Shown piece after piece: positions 42,624-50,185 of a DNA stretch of 50,185 nucleotides. Position 1 is the stretch's first letter. Each line of letters starts with the position of its first letter. The notes under the pieces are model-generated. The model did not search any database and was not told where the DNA came from. It was given only the letters and a program-made list of their open reading frames with translations. Source of the stretch: Ignavibacteriota bacterium (GTDB lineage Bacteria > Bacteroidota > Ignavibacteria > UBA10030 > UBA6906); contig JACRFA010000103.1 of the NCBI GenBank assembly GCA_016218065.1, positions 1 to 50,185 of the forward strand, written 5' to 3'. The position numbers and the translations under genes are program-made.

Positions 42624-42686
42624 GGTCAACGATCAACGATCAACGATCAACCATCAACCATCAACCATCAACCATCAACCATCAAC
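42624..42686. repeat. Tandem 7-bp repeat, nine units, running into the end of the AEC gene
   Basis: GGTCAAC, GATCAAC x3, CATCAAC x5; the most regular array of the window. On the minus strand the units read GTTGATG/GTTGATC. The last three units lie inside the AEC transporter gene, encode its final residues (VLMVDG) and supply its stop codon TGA at 42668-42670. So the transporter's C-terminus appears to have been set by the array. Confidence 0.9.
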
Positions 42687-43576
42687 ACAATGATGAGCCA
42701 CCACGCCGCGGTGGTTGCGATTGACACAACGATGCCAACACTCACCATCAGACTTGCGAGTTTCGGATTCAGCCCGTATTCCGTCGCGAGAATTGCCGAT
42801 GACACCATCGGCGGCATTGCTGCTTCAAAGACGCTCGCTTGAGCGGCAATTCCTCTCATGCCGAAGAGAAGCGCAACAAGCAGCACAAGAGTCGGCCCGA
42901 TCAGCAGCTTGTACGCCAAGCCAATGGTGAGATGGCGCAGCTCGCCCTTCCAATCCGAAAACTGAATCTGCATGCCCACGGAGAAGAGCGCGAGCGGCAC
43001 GAGCGTGAGAGCGAGCTTTTCCAACAACGGATTCAAGAACGTGATGTCAACGAAGCGAGGAGCGATCACGCTGACGACGAACGCGACGAACGGCGGAAAC
43101 GTGATGATGTTCTTCAGGATCTTGATTCTGCTTGCGCTGCCGCGATGCGCAGCGTCCACCGCAGTCATCACGCCCAGCGTCGAGAGCGCAATGAAAGTCA
43201 GCTGATCGCAAATCACCGCAATGCGCAGACCGTCGTCGCCGAAGTACGCTTGCGTCAGCGGAAAGCCGACGAAGGACGTGTTGCCTAGTCCCGCCGTAAG
43301 CAGCAGCGCCGCCCGCGTTGGCGCATCAAGTCCAACACGATTCGAGAGAAGCCTCAACACAGCCCACGCGCCAACCCACACAATCACGGGCATCACGAGA
43401 GGAAGTATCAGCGCAGTCGACCACGTAATCGCCGGAAGGTAGAGCAGCGCAACGGAAGGGAGGGCGACGTAAAGAATCCACATATTGATGCCTTTGTGCG
43501 CATCAACCGGAAGCAACTTGAGCGTTCGAAGAGACCAGCCGGCGGCGAGACAGAGCGCGATGAGAACGAAATTCAT
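42668..43576 (-). CDS. AEC (auxin efflux carrier) family transporter
   Basis: A 302-residue inner-membrane protein of the usual length with about 10 transmembrane helices (MNFVLIALCLAAGWSL.., INMWILYVALPSVALLYLPAI, ALLLTAGLGNTSFVGFPLTQAYFG, SMVLEAAMPPMV-type FEAAMPPMVSSAILATEYGLNPKLAS). The GNTSFVG and EAAMP motifs are the usual AEC crossover/pore regions. Substrate unknown; family members move small carboxylates or similar anions. The start overlaps the hydrolase gene by 4 bp. The end is formed by the 7-bp repeat array. Confidence 0.9.
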   Translation of the reverse strand: MNFVLIALCLAAGWSLRTLKLLPVDAHKGINMWILYVALPSVALLYLPAITWSTALILPLVMPVIVWVGAWAVLRLLSNRVGLDAPTRAALLLTAGLGNTSFVGFPLTQAYFGDDGLRIAVICDQLTFIALSTLGVMTAVDAAHRGSASRIKILKNIITFPPFVAFVVSVIAPRFVDITFLNPLLEKLALTLVPLALFSVGMQIQFSDWKGELRHLTIGLAYKLLIGPTLVLLVALLFGMRGIAAQASVFEAAMPPMVSSAILATEYGLNPKLASLMVSVGIVVSIATTAAWWLIIVLMVDG

Positions 43577-44256
43577 CCGACGATTCCTGCAGACCAGTGA
43601 GCGACGGTGTTTGCCAGCTCGATCAGTACATCGCCGTCGGACTTCCCCGTTCGCTTCGGAACATGAAACGAATGATCTGCTTCATCAACAACAAACAGCG
43701 TTGCTCTCTTGCCTAGCTTTTTGCAGACAGGCTTCAGCAGCGAGAGATCGGCAAGAGTGTCGCGCGTGCCTTGCAGGAATAGCATCGGCGCTTTTACTGC
43801 CGAGAGATGCTCTGCTCTCGCATCGGAAGGTTCGCCGGCCGGATGCAGCGGGAAACCGAAGAAGACGATTCCCCTTACGCCTTCGAGCCGCGATTCCGAT
43901 GCTGCGAGCGACGTCATGCGTCCGCCCATCGATTTGCCGCCGGCGAAGAGCGGAAGGCCGTCCGCAACTTCATTGGCAAACGCGACGGCAGATCGAACAG
44001 TCGCAAGCAAAACCGGCTTCGTGTCCGGGCGTCGCGATCCTTTCTCCGTGTAGGGAAACTGGTAGCGCAACGTCGCGATGCCTAACGACGCAAGCTGCTG
44101 CGCCATCTGTTCCATGAAGCGGTGACGCATATCTGCGCCCGCGCCATGTGCGAACAGAAGCAGCCTCGACGCGTTCTTCGGCTTCATCAGCAACGCGCTG
44201 ACAGACCCGACGGCGTCAGTAACGGCAAAGGACAATTGCTTGGACATGAAGGGCAT
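43573..44256 (-). CDS. Alpha/beta hydrolase (dienelactone hydrolase-like, Abhydrolase_11 type)
   Basis: A 227-residue cytoplasmic protein. ATG 44256 and ATG 44247 (MSKQL) are both possible starts. The fold is marked by LLLFAHGAGADMRHRFMEQMAQQLASLGIATLRYQFPY, the nucleophile elbow GGKSMGGRM (Ser), an acidic strand end LFLQGTRDTLADLSLL (Asp), and the catalytic His in VVDEADHSFHVP. The substrate is unknown. The stop overlaps the AEC start by ATGA, so they likely form an operon. Confidence 0.85.
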   Translation of the reverse strand: MPFMSKQLSFAVTDAVGSVSALLMKPKNASRLLLFAHGAGADMRHRFMEQMAQQLASLGIATLRYQFPYTEKGSRRPDTKPVLLATVRSAVAFANEVADGLPLFAGGKSMGGRMTSLAASESRLEGVRGIVFFGFPLHPAGEPSDARAEHLSAVKAPMLFLQGTRDTLADLSLLKPVCKKLGKRATLFVVDEADHSFHVPKRTGKSDGDVLIELANTVAHWSAGIVG

Positions 44257-44331
44257 CGCTTACATTGAAAGTAAGTTGAAGGTACATTGGCAGCAGCGGA
44301 ATGTCAACTGTTGTTTCGACGGAGCAATGAG

Positions 44332-45012
44332 TCAGAAAAGAATGCCCACTGAAATGTGAACAACAGACATCGACTGTTTGAGCTTGGGTTGAGAGGACGT
44401 GAATTCCGGCTGAGAAGAAAACAACCGTGCGGCAATTTCTATCGGACCCACCGCAAATCCACTCGACACGCCGTACGCATAATCCAATCCACCAGTCGCT
44501 TCTTGCTTGAACGAAGCAGAGTTTCCGCCCATGACAACTTTCGCGTCTATTGAGGGAATGATCGCAAATGCGACGCCGACATGCCCGTGTAAAAAGAACG
44601 CCGCCCGATCAGTCACGTTGACGCGAAAGCCCAATCCGATCATTACCCAAATAGATTTCCAACTCTCCACGCTCACCGTGACCCGTGCGTTCTGCGTCAT
44701 GAATCGTGAGCGCATCAATTCAGCAAATGCCACTTCGTCAACCTGATTGATCGAGAGCAACGCGGTAACGCTCAGATCGATATGGTGGACAGCTTCACGA
44801 ACATATTCGCCACCAAAGAGAACACCACGCAAGGCGAATCCGCTTTCGTCCTCATCTTTCGTAGCGGCAAAGTGACCGAATGGAAAAGACGCGCCGACAA
44901 ACAGCGCCATACCTCGATAGAGTTCCGGTTTCTCCAGCGAAGCCTCGCCTTGCGCGAAGCCGTTCCCCCACAGAATTGCAACAGATATGAGTACAAACAG
45001 AATTCTAGTCAT
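44332..45012 (-). CDS. Predicted small outer-membrane barrel protein, unknown function
   Basis: A 226-residue protein from ATG 45012 with signal peptide MTRILFVLISVAILWGNGFAQG. The remainder alternates hydrophobic and polar residues with aromatic-rich strands (YRGMALFVGASFPFG, IWVMIGLGFRVNVTDRAAFFLHGHVGVAF, MSVVHISVGILF ending in Phe), which predicts an 8- to 10-stranded barrel. No family recognised. It follows the 59-aa HTH gene by 11 bp on the same strand. Confidence 0.7.
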   Translation of the reverse strand: MTRILFVLISVAILWGNGFAQGEASLEKPELYRGMALFVGASFPFGHFAATKDEDESGFALRGVLFGGEYVREAVHHIDLSVTALLSINQVDEVAFAELMRSRFMTQNARVTVSVESWKSIWVMIGLGFRVNVTDRAAFFLHGHVGVAFAIIPSIDAKVVMGGNSASFKQEATGGLDYAYGVSSGFAVGPIEIAARLFSSQPEFTSSQPKLKQSMSVVHISVGILF

Positions 45013-45023
45013 TGCGATGTCTC

Positions 45024-45203
45024 TCACTTGACCGCGCCCTTCACTTTTGCGACGACGTCGTTGGAGTAGTAGTTGCACACGCCTTTCTTCGCGACCGGTT
45101 TGATCTTTAACTCTTGGATTGCCTTCTTCACCTTTGCGTCGGAGACGCCGAGTGTTTTTGCGATGTTGCCTGCGGTGAGTTGGTCTGAATTGACTGTTGC
45201 CAT
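45024..45203 (-). CDS. Small helix-turn-helix protein, 59 aa
   Basis: This gene encodes MATVNSDQLTAGNIAKTLGVSDAKVKKAIQELKIKPVAKKGVCNYYSNDVVAKVKGAVK-type sequence: a helix-turn-helix (TAGNIAKTLGVSDAKVKKAI), a winged turn with a single Cys-Asn-Tyr-Tyr and a basic C-terminal helix. The ATG (45201-45203) has AGGAG 8 bases ahead. It is 88 bp downstream of the large hybrid kinase gene and 11 bp ahead of the barrel protein gene, all on the same strand. It may bind DNA, but the operator and targets are unknown. Confidence 0.8.
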   Translation of the reverse strand: MATVNSDQLTAGNIAKTLGVSDAKVKKAIQELKIKPVAKKGVCNYYSNDVVAKVKGAVK

Positions 45204-45216
45204 GACGTGATCTCCT

Positions 45217-45248
45217 GTTGTTGAGTTGTTGAGTTGTTGGGTTGTGGA
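45217..45248. repeat. 8-bp tandem repeat, four units
   Basis: Units GTTGTTGA, GTTGTTGA, GTTGTTGG, GTTGTGGA. This array has an 8-bp period, unlike the 7-bp arrays elsewhere. It lies between the HTH start and the kinase stop. Confidence 0.85.
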
Positions 45249-45290
45249 ACTCGACTGTGGTTCATGAGTTCAAGCTCTTTGTGTCATCGA

Positions 45291-48200
45291 TTATCTGCTT
45301 ACATCAAGCGTGCTTCGGATTGCATAAAGCACTTCCGCCGGCGAGTAGGGCTTCTGGACAAACTTGCTCAAGCCCATCTGAAGCATTTCTGCTTTTATCG
45401 CAGGCTCGACGAAACCGCTCGCGATAATCACGCGCGCCTTCGGATCGAGTGCTCTGATCCGCCGAAACACCTCATCGCCTCCATACTTCGGTAATCCGAA
45501 GTCGGACAGAACGACGGCGATGTCTTGCTGATGACGCTCGAACAGTGCGAGGCCCTGTTCGCCATCGTAAGCGGACAAGACAGCGTATCCGTTGGCGACA
45601 AGGCTTGTCCTGAGCATTTCCGCAAGCATCTCCTCGTCTTCAATCACAAGTACCGTTTCTGTTCCACCGGCAACGTTGCTCGGATGATCGCGCTGCGTCT
45701 CGTATGATTCAATCATCGGTTCTTCGATGGGGAAGTAGAGATTGAACGCTGTTCCTTTGCCCACCTCCGTGTCAACAGCAATCATCCCGTGGTGACTCTC
45801 GACAATCGAATACACGAGCGCGAGTCCGAGGCCGGTACCGCGGCCCGGTCCTTTTGTGGTGAAGAACGGATCGAAGATGCGTTGCTTCGTTTGCTCGTCC
45901 ATGCCCGTGCCCGTGTCGGAAATTCTGGCCAGCACATACTCGCGTGCGGATGCATTCGGGAACCGCGCCGTTACAGTATCATAGTTCACTGTTGTTGTGG
46001 TGATGGAGAGATTGCCGCCCTTGGGCATCGCATCACGGGCGTTGACGCAGAGGTTGAGAATCACCTGATGAAGCTGAGTCGCGTCGCCGATAATCGACGG
46101 CGCTTTCGGATGCAAATCCGTTGATACCGTAATGGTCTTCGGCAGCGTTTCACGCAGCAGAGCGATCAGTTCAGCAATAATCTGATTGATGGAGAGTGAT
46201 GTGAAGACCGATTCGCCCTTGCGAGCGAAGGTGAGAAGTTGCTTCACAAGACCCGCGCCGCGGAGTCCCGCTTTTTGTATCGACGCAAAATTGTTGGCAG
46301 CCTTCGTCGGGTCGGTAAGGGTCGATTCGCTGACCGCCGAGTAACCGAGAATGATCGCGAGAATGTTGTTGAAGTCATGCGCGATGCCGCTGGCAAGCGT
46401 GCCGAGACTCTCAAGCTTCTGCGCCTGAACAAGCTGCCGTTCCAGTTCTCGTCGTTTGTTTTCGTGTTGCTTCAACTCTTCTTCAGCGCGTTTGCGTTCC
46501 GTAATATCTTCCTTGATCGCGACGAAGTGTGTGATCTTTCCCGCGTCATCTTTGATGGGAGAGATCGATGCGGACTCCCAATACAACTCGCCGTCCTTCC
46601 GCTTGTTGCGGAATTCTCCCCGCCATTCTGATCCGCCCAGGATAGTCTGCCACATGTGTTTGTACTCGTGCTCTGAACTCGCCCCCGATTTGAGGATGCG
46701 TGGATTCTTCCCAAGGATTTCCTCGCGTGAGTACCCGGAAACTCTCTCGAACTTCGGGTTGACGTATTCGATGTTGCCCTGCACGTCCGTAATCACGATG
46801 GAGGCGGGACTCTGTTCGCTCGCGAGCTGAAGCTTTCTCAGACTCTCATGCGCGCGTTTGGCGGCGGTGATGTCGCGAAATACGCCGAACGTTCCGACGA
46901 AACGTCCGTCCTTATCCAACTGAGGAGTTGCGGTTACCAGAAGCACGCGCCTCTCGCCGTCTGCGCGTGTGATCGAAAGTTCGTATGTACTTTTCTGTCC
47001 GGCACTCCTTTTCTCGGTTTCTTGCTTGACTGCAAGCATTTCGTCTTCGTTCACGAATTCGGCAAGATTCCGCTGCGCCATCTCCACCGGCGACAGACCG
47101 AACATTCTCGCGCCCGCCGGATTGATGAAGGTGAACTGCTCGTGAGCGTCAACGATGCCGACTCCTTCTCCCTGATTCTCAATGAGCGTGCGATATCGCT
47201 CTTCGCTTTCGCGCAGCGCCTGCTCTCCCCGTCTCCTCTCGGCGATATCTCGCGCGATCGTGAGGAAGCCGACAGGCTTGGCGTGTTCGTCTCGGAGAAA
47301 TGTTGCCGACAGCTCAACCCAGATTGTCGAACCATCCTTGCGATACACTTCAAGCTCAAGAATGGCCGTACGATCGAGATCGGCAGAGCCGCTTTCCTCA
47401 AGCGCCATTTGCTCAGCGAAAACGCGATTCGCTTTGTCGAAGGAATCAGGTGTAAGAACCTCGGCGAGCGACTGTGTTAAAGACTCTTGCGGTGTGAACC
47501 CACGCAGCTTCTCCACCGCGGGGCTGAAGTACAGCGGCTTCATGTTCAGGTCGAAGACCGCGATCGTGTCTGCTGTGTTCTCAGCAATCAACCGATAGCG
47601 CCTCTCGCTTTCCGCCAGCGCCTTCTCCATGCGTTTGCGGTCAGTGATGTCGGTGCCGAGGGCGATCGCCCCGATGACGCTGCCGTGTTCGTCGCGCTCG
47701 GGAACGAAACGAACACGATGCGACCGCAATTCGCCCTGCGGATTTCGAATCTCAAACTCCATCTCATCAGGCTGACCCGTTTGGATGACGCGGTCGAGCT
47801 TCTCACCATAGCCTTGAGGACGCGGATACTTGTCGGTTGGCTCGACCCGTTTGCCAATGAACGAACGCAGGTCATAACCGACAGTCAGATCGATGTTGTG
47901 GTTGACGTACGTAACGCGGCCATCTTTGTCGTACCGCATGATGTTGTCCGGCGAGCTTTCTGCCAGCGAGCGGTACTTCTGCTCACTTTCTTGCAGGTTG
48001 CGATACATCAAGAAACCGGTTAAACTATCGCTCAGGCGACGACTAATCTCCTCGAAGAACCGCTGTTCTTCTGATGTCCAGATACGCGGGTACGAGCATT
48101 GGTGTATGCCAAAGACCCAGGGCTTGCCGATTCTGGGATACACGGGAATAAACATCTGCGATTGAACACCGAATTGCTTGGCAGCCGAGATGGGTCTTTC

Positions 48201-50185
48201 TGTCCCGGCAACATAGACAACGGGGCCGTCTGTATTCAGAGCTTCGCGCATGTTCTCCGCCTCGCCGGGAGAAAGCGGGATTTCGATATTCAATGCCTGA
48301 GCGCCCGGATACTCGGGCTTCGTGGCCTCCATAGGCACACAGAACGTTGACACATCGGGATCGCAGGGATAGAGGAGCCATGCGCGGTCACAGTCAAAAA
48401 CCGAAAGCACGACACCCAACGCATCCTTCATCATCTTATCAATGTCGTTCGCTTGTTGCATTGCCCGGTTGATCTGATTCATGCTTTCCAGAAACCGCAC
48501 ATGGACGAGCCGTTCCTGTTCTGCCTTCTTGCGTTCGGTGATGTCAACAAGGACCGCGATGTTGCCGACGATCTGACCTTCTGCGCCATGCAGCGGTGAA
48601 GCGTAAATGCTGTAGTCGATCGGCGTGCCGTCGCGTTTTTGTCGCTGCACTTCAATTCCGTCGAGCGACTTGCCGCTGCATATCCATTGGCGGAATTGTC
48701 TGAACTCCTCCTCTTTCTCAACGGAAACAGTAGGGAGAAACTTGCCCATCACTTCGTCTGCGCGCCAGCCGAGCATTTTCTCGGCCGCGGGATTCCAGAC
48801 TCCCTGCACTTTTCCCTCGATGTCAAGTCCGATAATGGCTGCCGGCGTGGCCTCGATGATGGCTCTCAGCAAATCGTTCGACTCCATTCGCTTCTCAATC
48901 AGGTGGATCCGGTCCAACGTTATGGCGACGTGACTCGCCAATGCGGTAAGATATTCGCACTGCGACGCCGTTGGAACATGCACGCCTTCATCGCCGAACG
49001 TGCCTGTGCCAATCGATCCCAGATGCCTATCGAACAGAAGAATGGGCACATTGACGAGCGTACGATTCCCCATCTTTGCAACGATTCTCTTGTCCGTTCG
49101 CTCATCGGTCCGCGCATCCGCAACAACAAGAATTTCAGTTGCCGTCACTAACTCCTCAAGCATCCTGTCCCCCTCGACAGTGAGCGTTGCGATGTCTTCC
49201 TCCGACATCACCCTATCGACCATCGGACCTTTCGCGTACAAGGCTTTTGCCTGTTTCATATCCGGCGTGAAGAGGAATGCCCACACATTTTGATAGCCAA
49301 CAATCTCTTTGACTTCGGTCTGCGCGGCGTTCAAAACATCGGCGTATGTTTGAGCCTGCTCAAGGTTTCTTGAGAGGCGAAGGAGTGATTGTGCATGTCG
49401 TTCACGTTCCTTGAGTGCAAGTTCAGCGCGCTTGCGCTGCGTGACGTCGTGAATGAAGCCGTACCAAATTATGCCGCCCTCAGGATGCGGTTGCGGATTC
49501 GTACTGCCTTCGAGCCAAAGCTCTCCGCGTGTAGGGTGCAGCACTCTGAACTCAATATGCCATGGAGTCATCGTGCGGGCCGATTCCCCAATGGATGCAC
49601 TCACGCGTTCCACATCGTCAGGATGTGTCCGCGCAAGAAGCGGCGTCGCATCTTGCGCGACGTCTTCCGAACGCAAGCCATAGAGATGCTCGATTTGGGC
49701 AGAGGTGTACGGCATACAGGCCGATCCATCAGGCCTGATATAGAACGTGCCCATAAGACCAGGCGACGATTCGGCAAGGTTGCGGAATTCCATCTCTCGA
49801 GCAGCAAGCGTCTCTTCCGCACGCTTACGCTCGGCGCGTGTGCGCAGCACAATGATACCGAACGCCAGATCACCGGCGAGCTCTTCGAGAAGTCGTATTT
49901 CGCCCGGCGTGAATGTTCCCGGCTCGGTGGAATAGATCGTGAGCGCGCCAAAGGTCACGTTGTTGTCATCCTTGAGAGGCAGCGCAACATTCGACCGATA
50001 CCCGCGTTGCAACGCGCGCTCACGCCACGGAGCAACACTCGGATCGGTGGAAAAATCCTGCAAGCATGTGCTCGTCCCCGTGCGGATGGCGGTGCCGGTG
50101 GGACCGTAGCCGAGTTCCGCGTCTGCCCACGTGATGTTCGCGTCGGAGAGATATCCTGCCTCGTTGCCCGCCCACGCAACCGGAC
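45291..50185 (-). CDS. Hybrid sensor histidine kinase with multiple PAS and GAF domains, N-terminus outside window
   Basis: The frame is open to the window's right edge, so the true start lies outside; at least 1630 residues are present. In order from the edge: a GAF domain (PVAWAGNEAGYL.., CLQDFSTDPSVAPWRERALQRGYRSNVALPLKD), a PAS domain (FRNLAESSPGLMG), a second GAF (YADVLNAAQTEVKEIVG), a PAS (AIIEATPAAIIGLD), a third GAF (DIDKMMKDALGVVLSVFDCDR), and four more PAS domains (SLAESSPDNIMRYD; LIAENTADTIAVFD; LIENQGEGVGIVD; LASEQSPASIVITD). HisKA follows with the phosphorylated His in ASGIAHDFNNILA (codon at 46377-46379), then the HATPase domain (NLCVNARDAMP, DTGTGMDEQTKQRIFDPFF, GTGLGLALVYSIVE) and a C-terminal receiver with the phospho-Asp in VVLSDFGLP (codon 45501-45503). 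No transmembrane segment or output domain is visible, so it is probably cytoplasmic and signals to a separate partner. Confidence 0.95.
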   Translation of the reverse strand, partial: PVAWAGNEAGYLSDANITWADAELGYGPTGTAIRTGTSTCLQDFSTDPSVAPWRERALQRGYRSNVALPLKDDNNVTFGALTIYSTEPGTFTPGEIRLLEELAGDLAFGIIVLRTRAERKRAEETLAAREMEFRNLAESSPGLMGTFYIRPDGSACMPYTSAQIEHLYGLRSEDVAQDATPLLARTHPDDVERVSASIGESARTMTPWHIEFRVLHPTRGELWLEGSTNPQPHPEGGIIWYGFIHDVTQRKRAELALKERERHAQSLLRLSRNLEQAQTYADVLNAAQTEVKEIVGYQNVWAFLFTPDMKQAKALYAKGPMVDRVMSEEDIATLTVEGDRMLEELVTATEILVVADARTDERTDKRIVAKMGNRTLVNVPILLFDRHLGSIGTGTFGDEGVHVPTASQCEYLTALASHVAITLDRIHLIEKRMESNDLLRAIIEATPAAIIGLDIEGKVQGVWNPAAEKMLGWRADEVMGKFLPTVSVEKEEEFRQFRQWICSGKSLDGIEVQRQKRDGTPIDYSIYASPLHGAEGQIVGNIAVLVDITERKKAEQERLVHVRFLESMNQINRAMQQANDIDKMMKDALGVVLSVFDCDRAWLLYPCDPDVSTFCVPMEATKPEYPGAQALNIEIPLSPGEAENMREALNTDGPVVYVAGTERPISAAKQFGVQSQMFIPVYPRIGKPWVFGIHQCSYPRIWTSEEQRFFEEISRRLSDSLTGFLMYRNLQESEQKYRSLAESSPDNIMRYDKDGRVTYVNHNIDLTVGYDLRSFIGKRVEPTDKYPRPQGYGEKLDRVIQTGQPDEMEFEIRNPQGELRSHRVRFVPERDEHGSVIGAIALGTDITDRKRMEKALAESERRYRLIAENTADTIAVFDLNMKPLYFSPAVEKLRGFTPQESLTQSLAEVLTPDSFDKANRVFAEQMALEESGSADLDRTAILELEVYRKDGSTIWVELSATFLRDEHAKPVGFLTIARDIAERRRGEQALRESEERYRTLIENQGEGVGIVDAHEQFTFINPAGARMFGLSPVEMAQRNLAEFVNEDEMLAVKQETEKRSAGQKSTYELSITRADGERRVLLVTATPQLDKDGRFVGTFGVFRDITAAKRAHESLRKLQLASEQSPASIVITDVQGNIEYVNPKFERVSGYSREEILGKNPRILKSGASSEHEYKHMWQTILGGSEWRGEFRNKRKDGELYWESASISPIKDDAGKITHFVAIKEDITERKRAEEELKQHENKRRELERQLVQAQKLESLGTLASGIAHDFNNILAIILGYSAVSESTLTDPTKAANNFASIQKAGLRGAGLVKQLLTFARKGESVFTSLSINQIIAELIALLRETLPKTITVSTDLHPKAPSIIGDATQLHQVILNLCVNARDAMPKGGNLSITTTTVNYDTVTARFPNASAREYVLARISDTGTGMDEQTKQRIFDPFFTTKGPGRGTGLGLALVYSIVESHHGMIAVDTEVGKGTAFNLYFPIEEPMIESYETQRDHPSNVAGGTETVLVIEDEEMLAEMLRTSLVANGYAVLSAYDGEQGLALFERHQQDIAVVLSDFGLPKYGGDEVFRRIRALDPKARVIIASGFVEPAIKAEMLQMGLSKFVQKPYSPAEVLYAIRSTLDVSR

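Noticed and set aside
42624-42686. Possible CRISPR array
   Set aside because: The unit is 7 bp and there are no spacers or cas genes; it is a simple tandem repeat.

Overview
The window looks like a chromosomal segment of a Gram-negative bacterium of the Bacteroidota/Chlorobiota superphylum, most likely an Ignavibacteria-like lineage. The grounds are a TamA/TamB outer-membrane assembly pair, a TonB receptor with a carboxypeptidase-like N-terminal domain followed by a DUF4249-type lipoprotein, the Bacteroidota-style alternative GlmU, an acidic RpoZ between gmk and coaBC, several beta-barrel and DUF5916/OmpA-TSP3 proteins, moderate-to-high GC, and genes that often have real Shine-Dalgarno sequences. 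The taxonomic call is inference from gene content only.

Layout. 1-1135: left-edge IS256/IS1249-like transposase (partial; start separated from body by a one-base frame change at a 7-A run) lying against a truncated UPF0175 antitoxin gene. 1215-8011: DUF5916 outer-membrane protein, a DUF4160/DUF2442 pair, an NCS2 purine permease and an OmpA protein with calcium-binding TSP3 repeats, separated by repeat-rich spacers. 8012-11300: possible small RNA or attenuator, a YbaK-type deacylase interrupted by an in-frame TAG, a small membrane protein, alternative GlmU, a metallophosphoesterase with its middle missing, and a zinc-ribbon peptide. 11735-13076: cdd-atl-tag, an overlapping nucleoside-salvage/alkylation-repair cluster. 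13170-16222: FKBP lipoprotein, DUF885 peptidase, methyltransferase, 56-aa zinc-ribbon protein. 16323-22060: tamA-tamB. 22183-24320: stand-alone AmmeMemoRadiSam radical SAM enzyme and a barrel lipoprotein. 24413-27564: dnaB, DUF1460 amidase-like, DUF4412. 27802-31729: tight operon yicC-gmk-rpoZ-coaBC-udg. 31913-37255: RqcH/NFACT, PanE, a gamma-family PLP enzyme, RNase HI and a PIN toxin with partner. 37312-42233: TonB receptor, DUF4249 lipoprotein, BtuF-like binding protein, deoxynucleoside kinase. 42668-50185: AEC transporter, alpha/beta hydrolase, barrel protein, 59-aa HTH protein, and a very large PAS/GAF hybrid histidine kinase running off the right edge.

Most genes are conserved housekeeping or envelope functions. 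I did not find a convincing large undescribed system. The strongest unexplained pattern is a family of degenerate 7-bp-period repeats at seven intergenic places (one array supplies the stop codon of a transporter gene). Next come the orphan terminator upstream of ybaK, the amber-interrupted ybaK, the transposase frame change, and small proteins (56 and 59 aa) that a length cut-off of 60 aa would miss. Two toxin-antitoxin-like pairs (4006-4537, 36566-37255) are also present.
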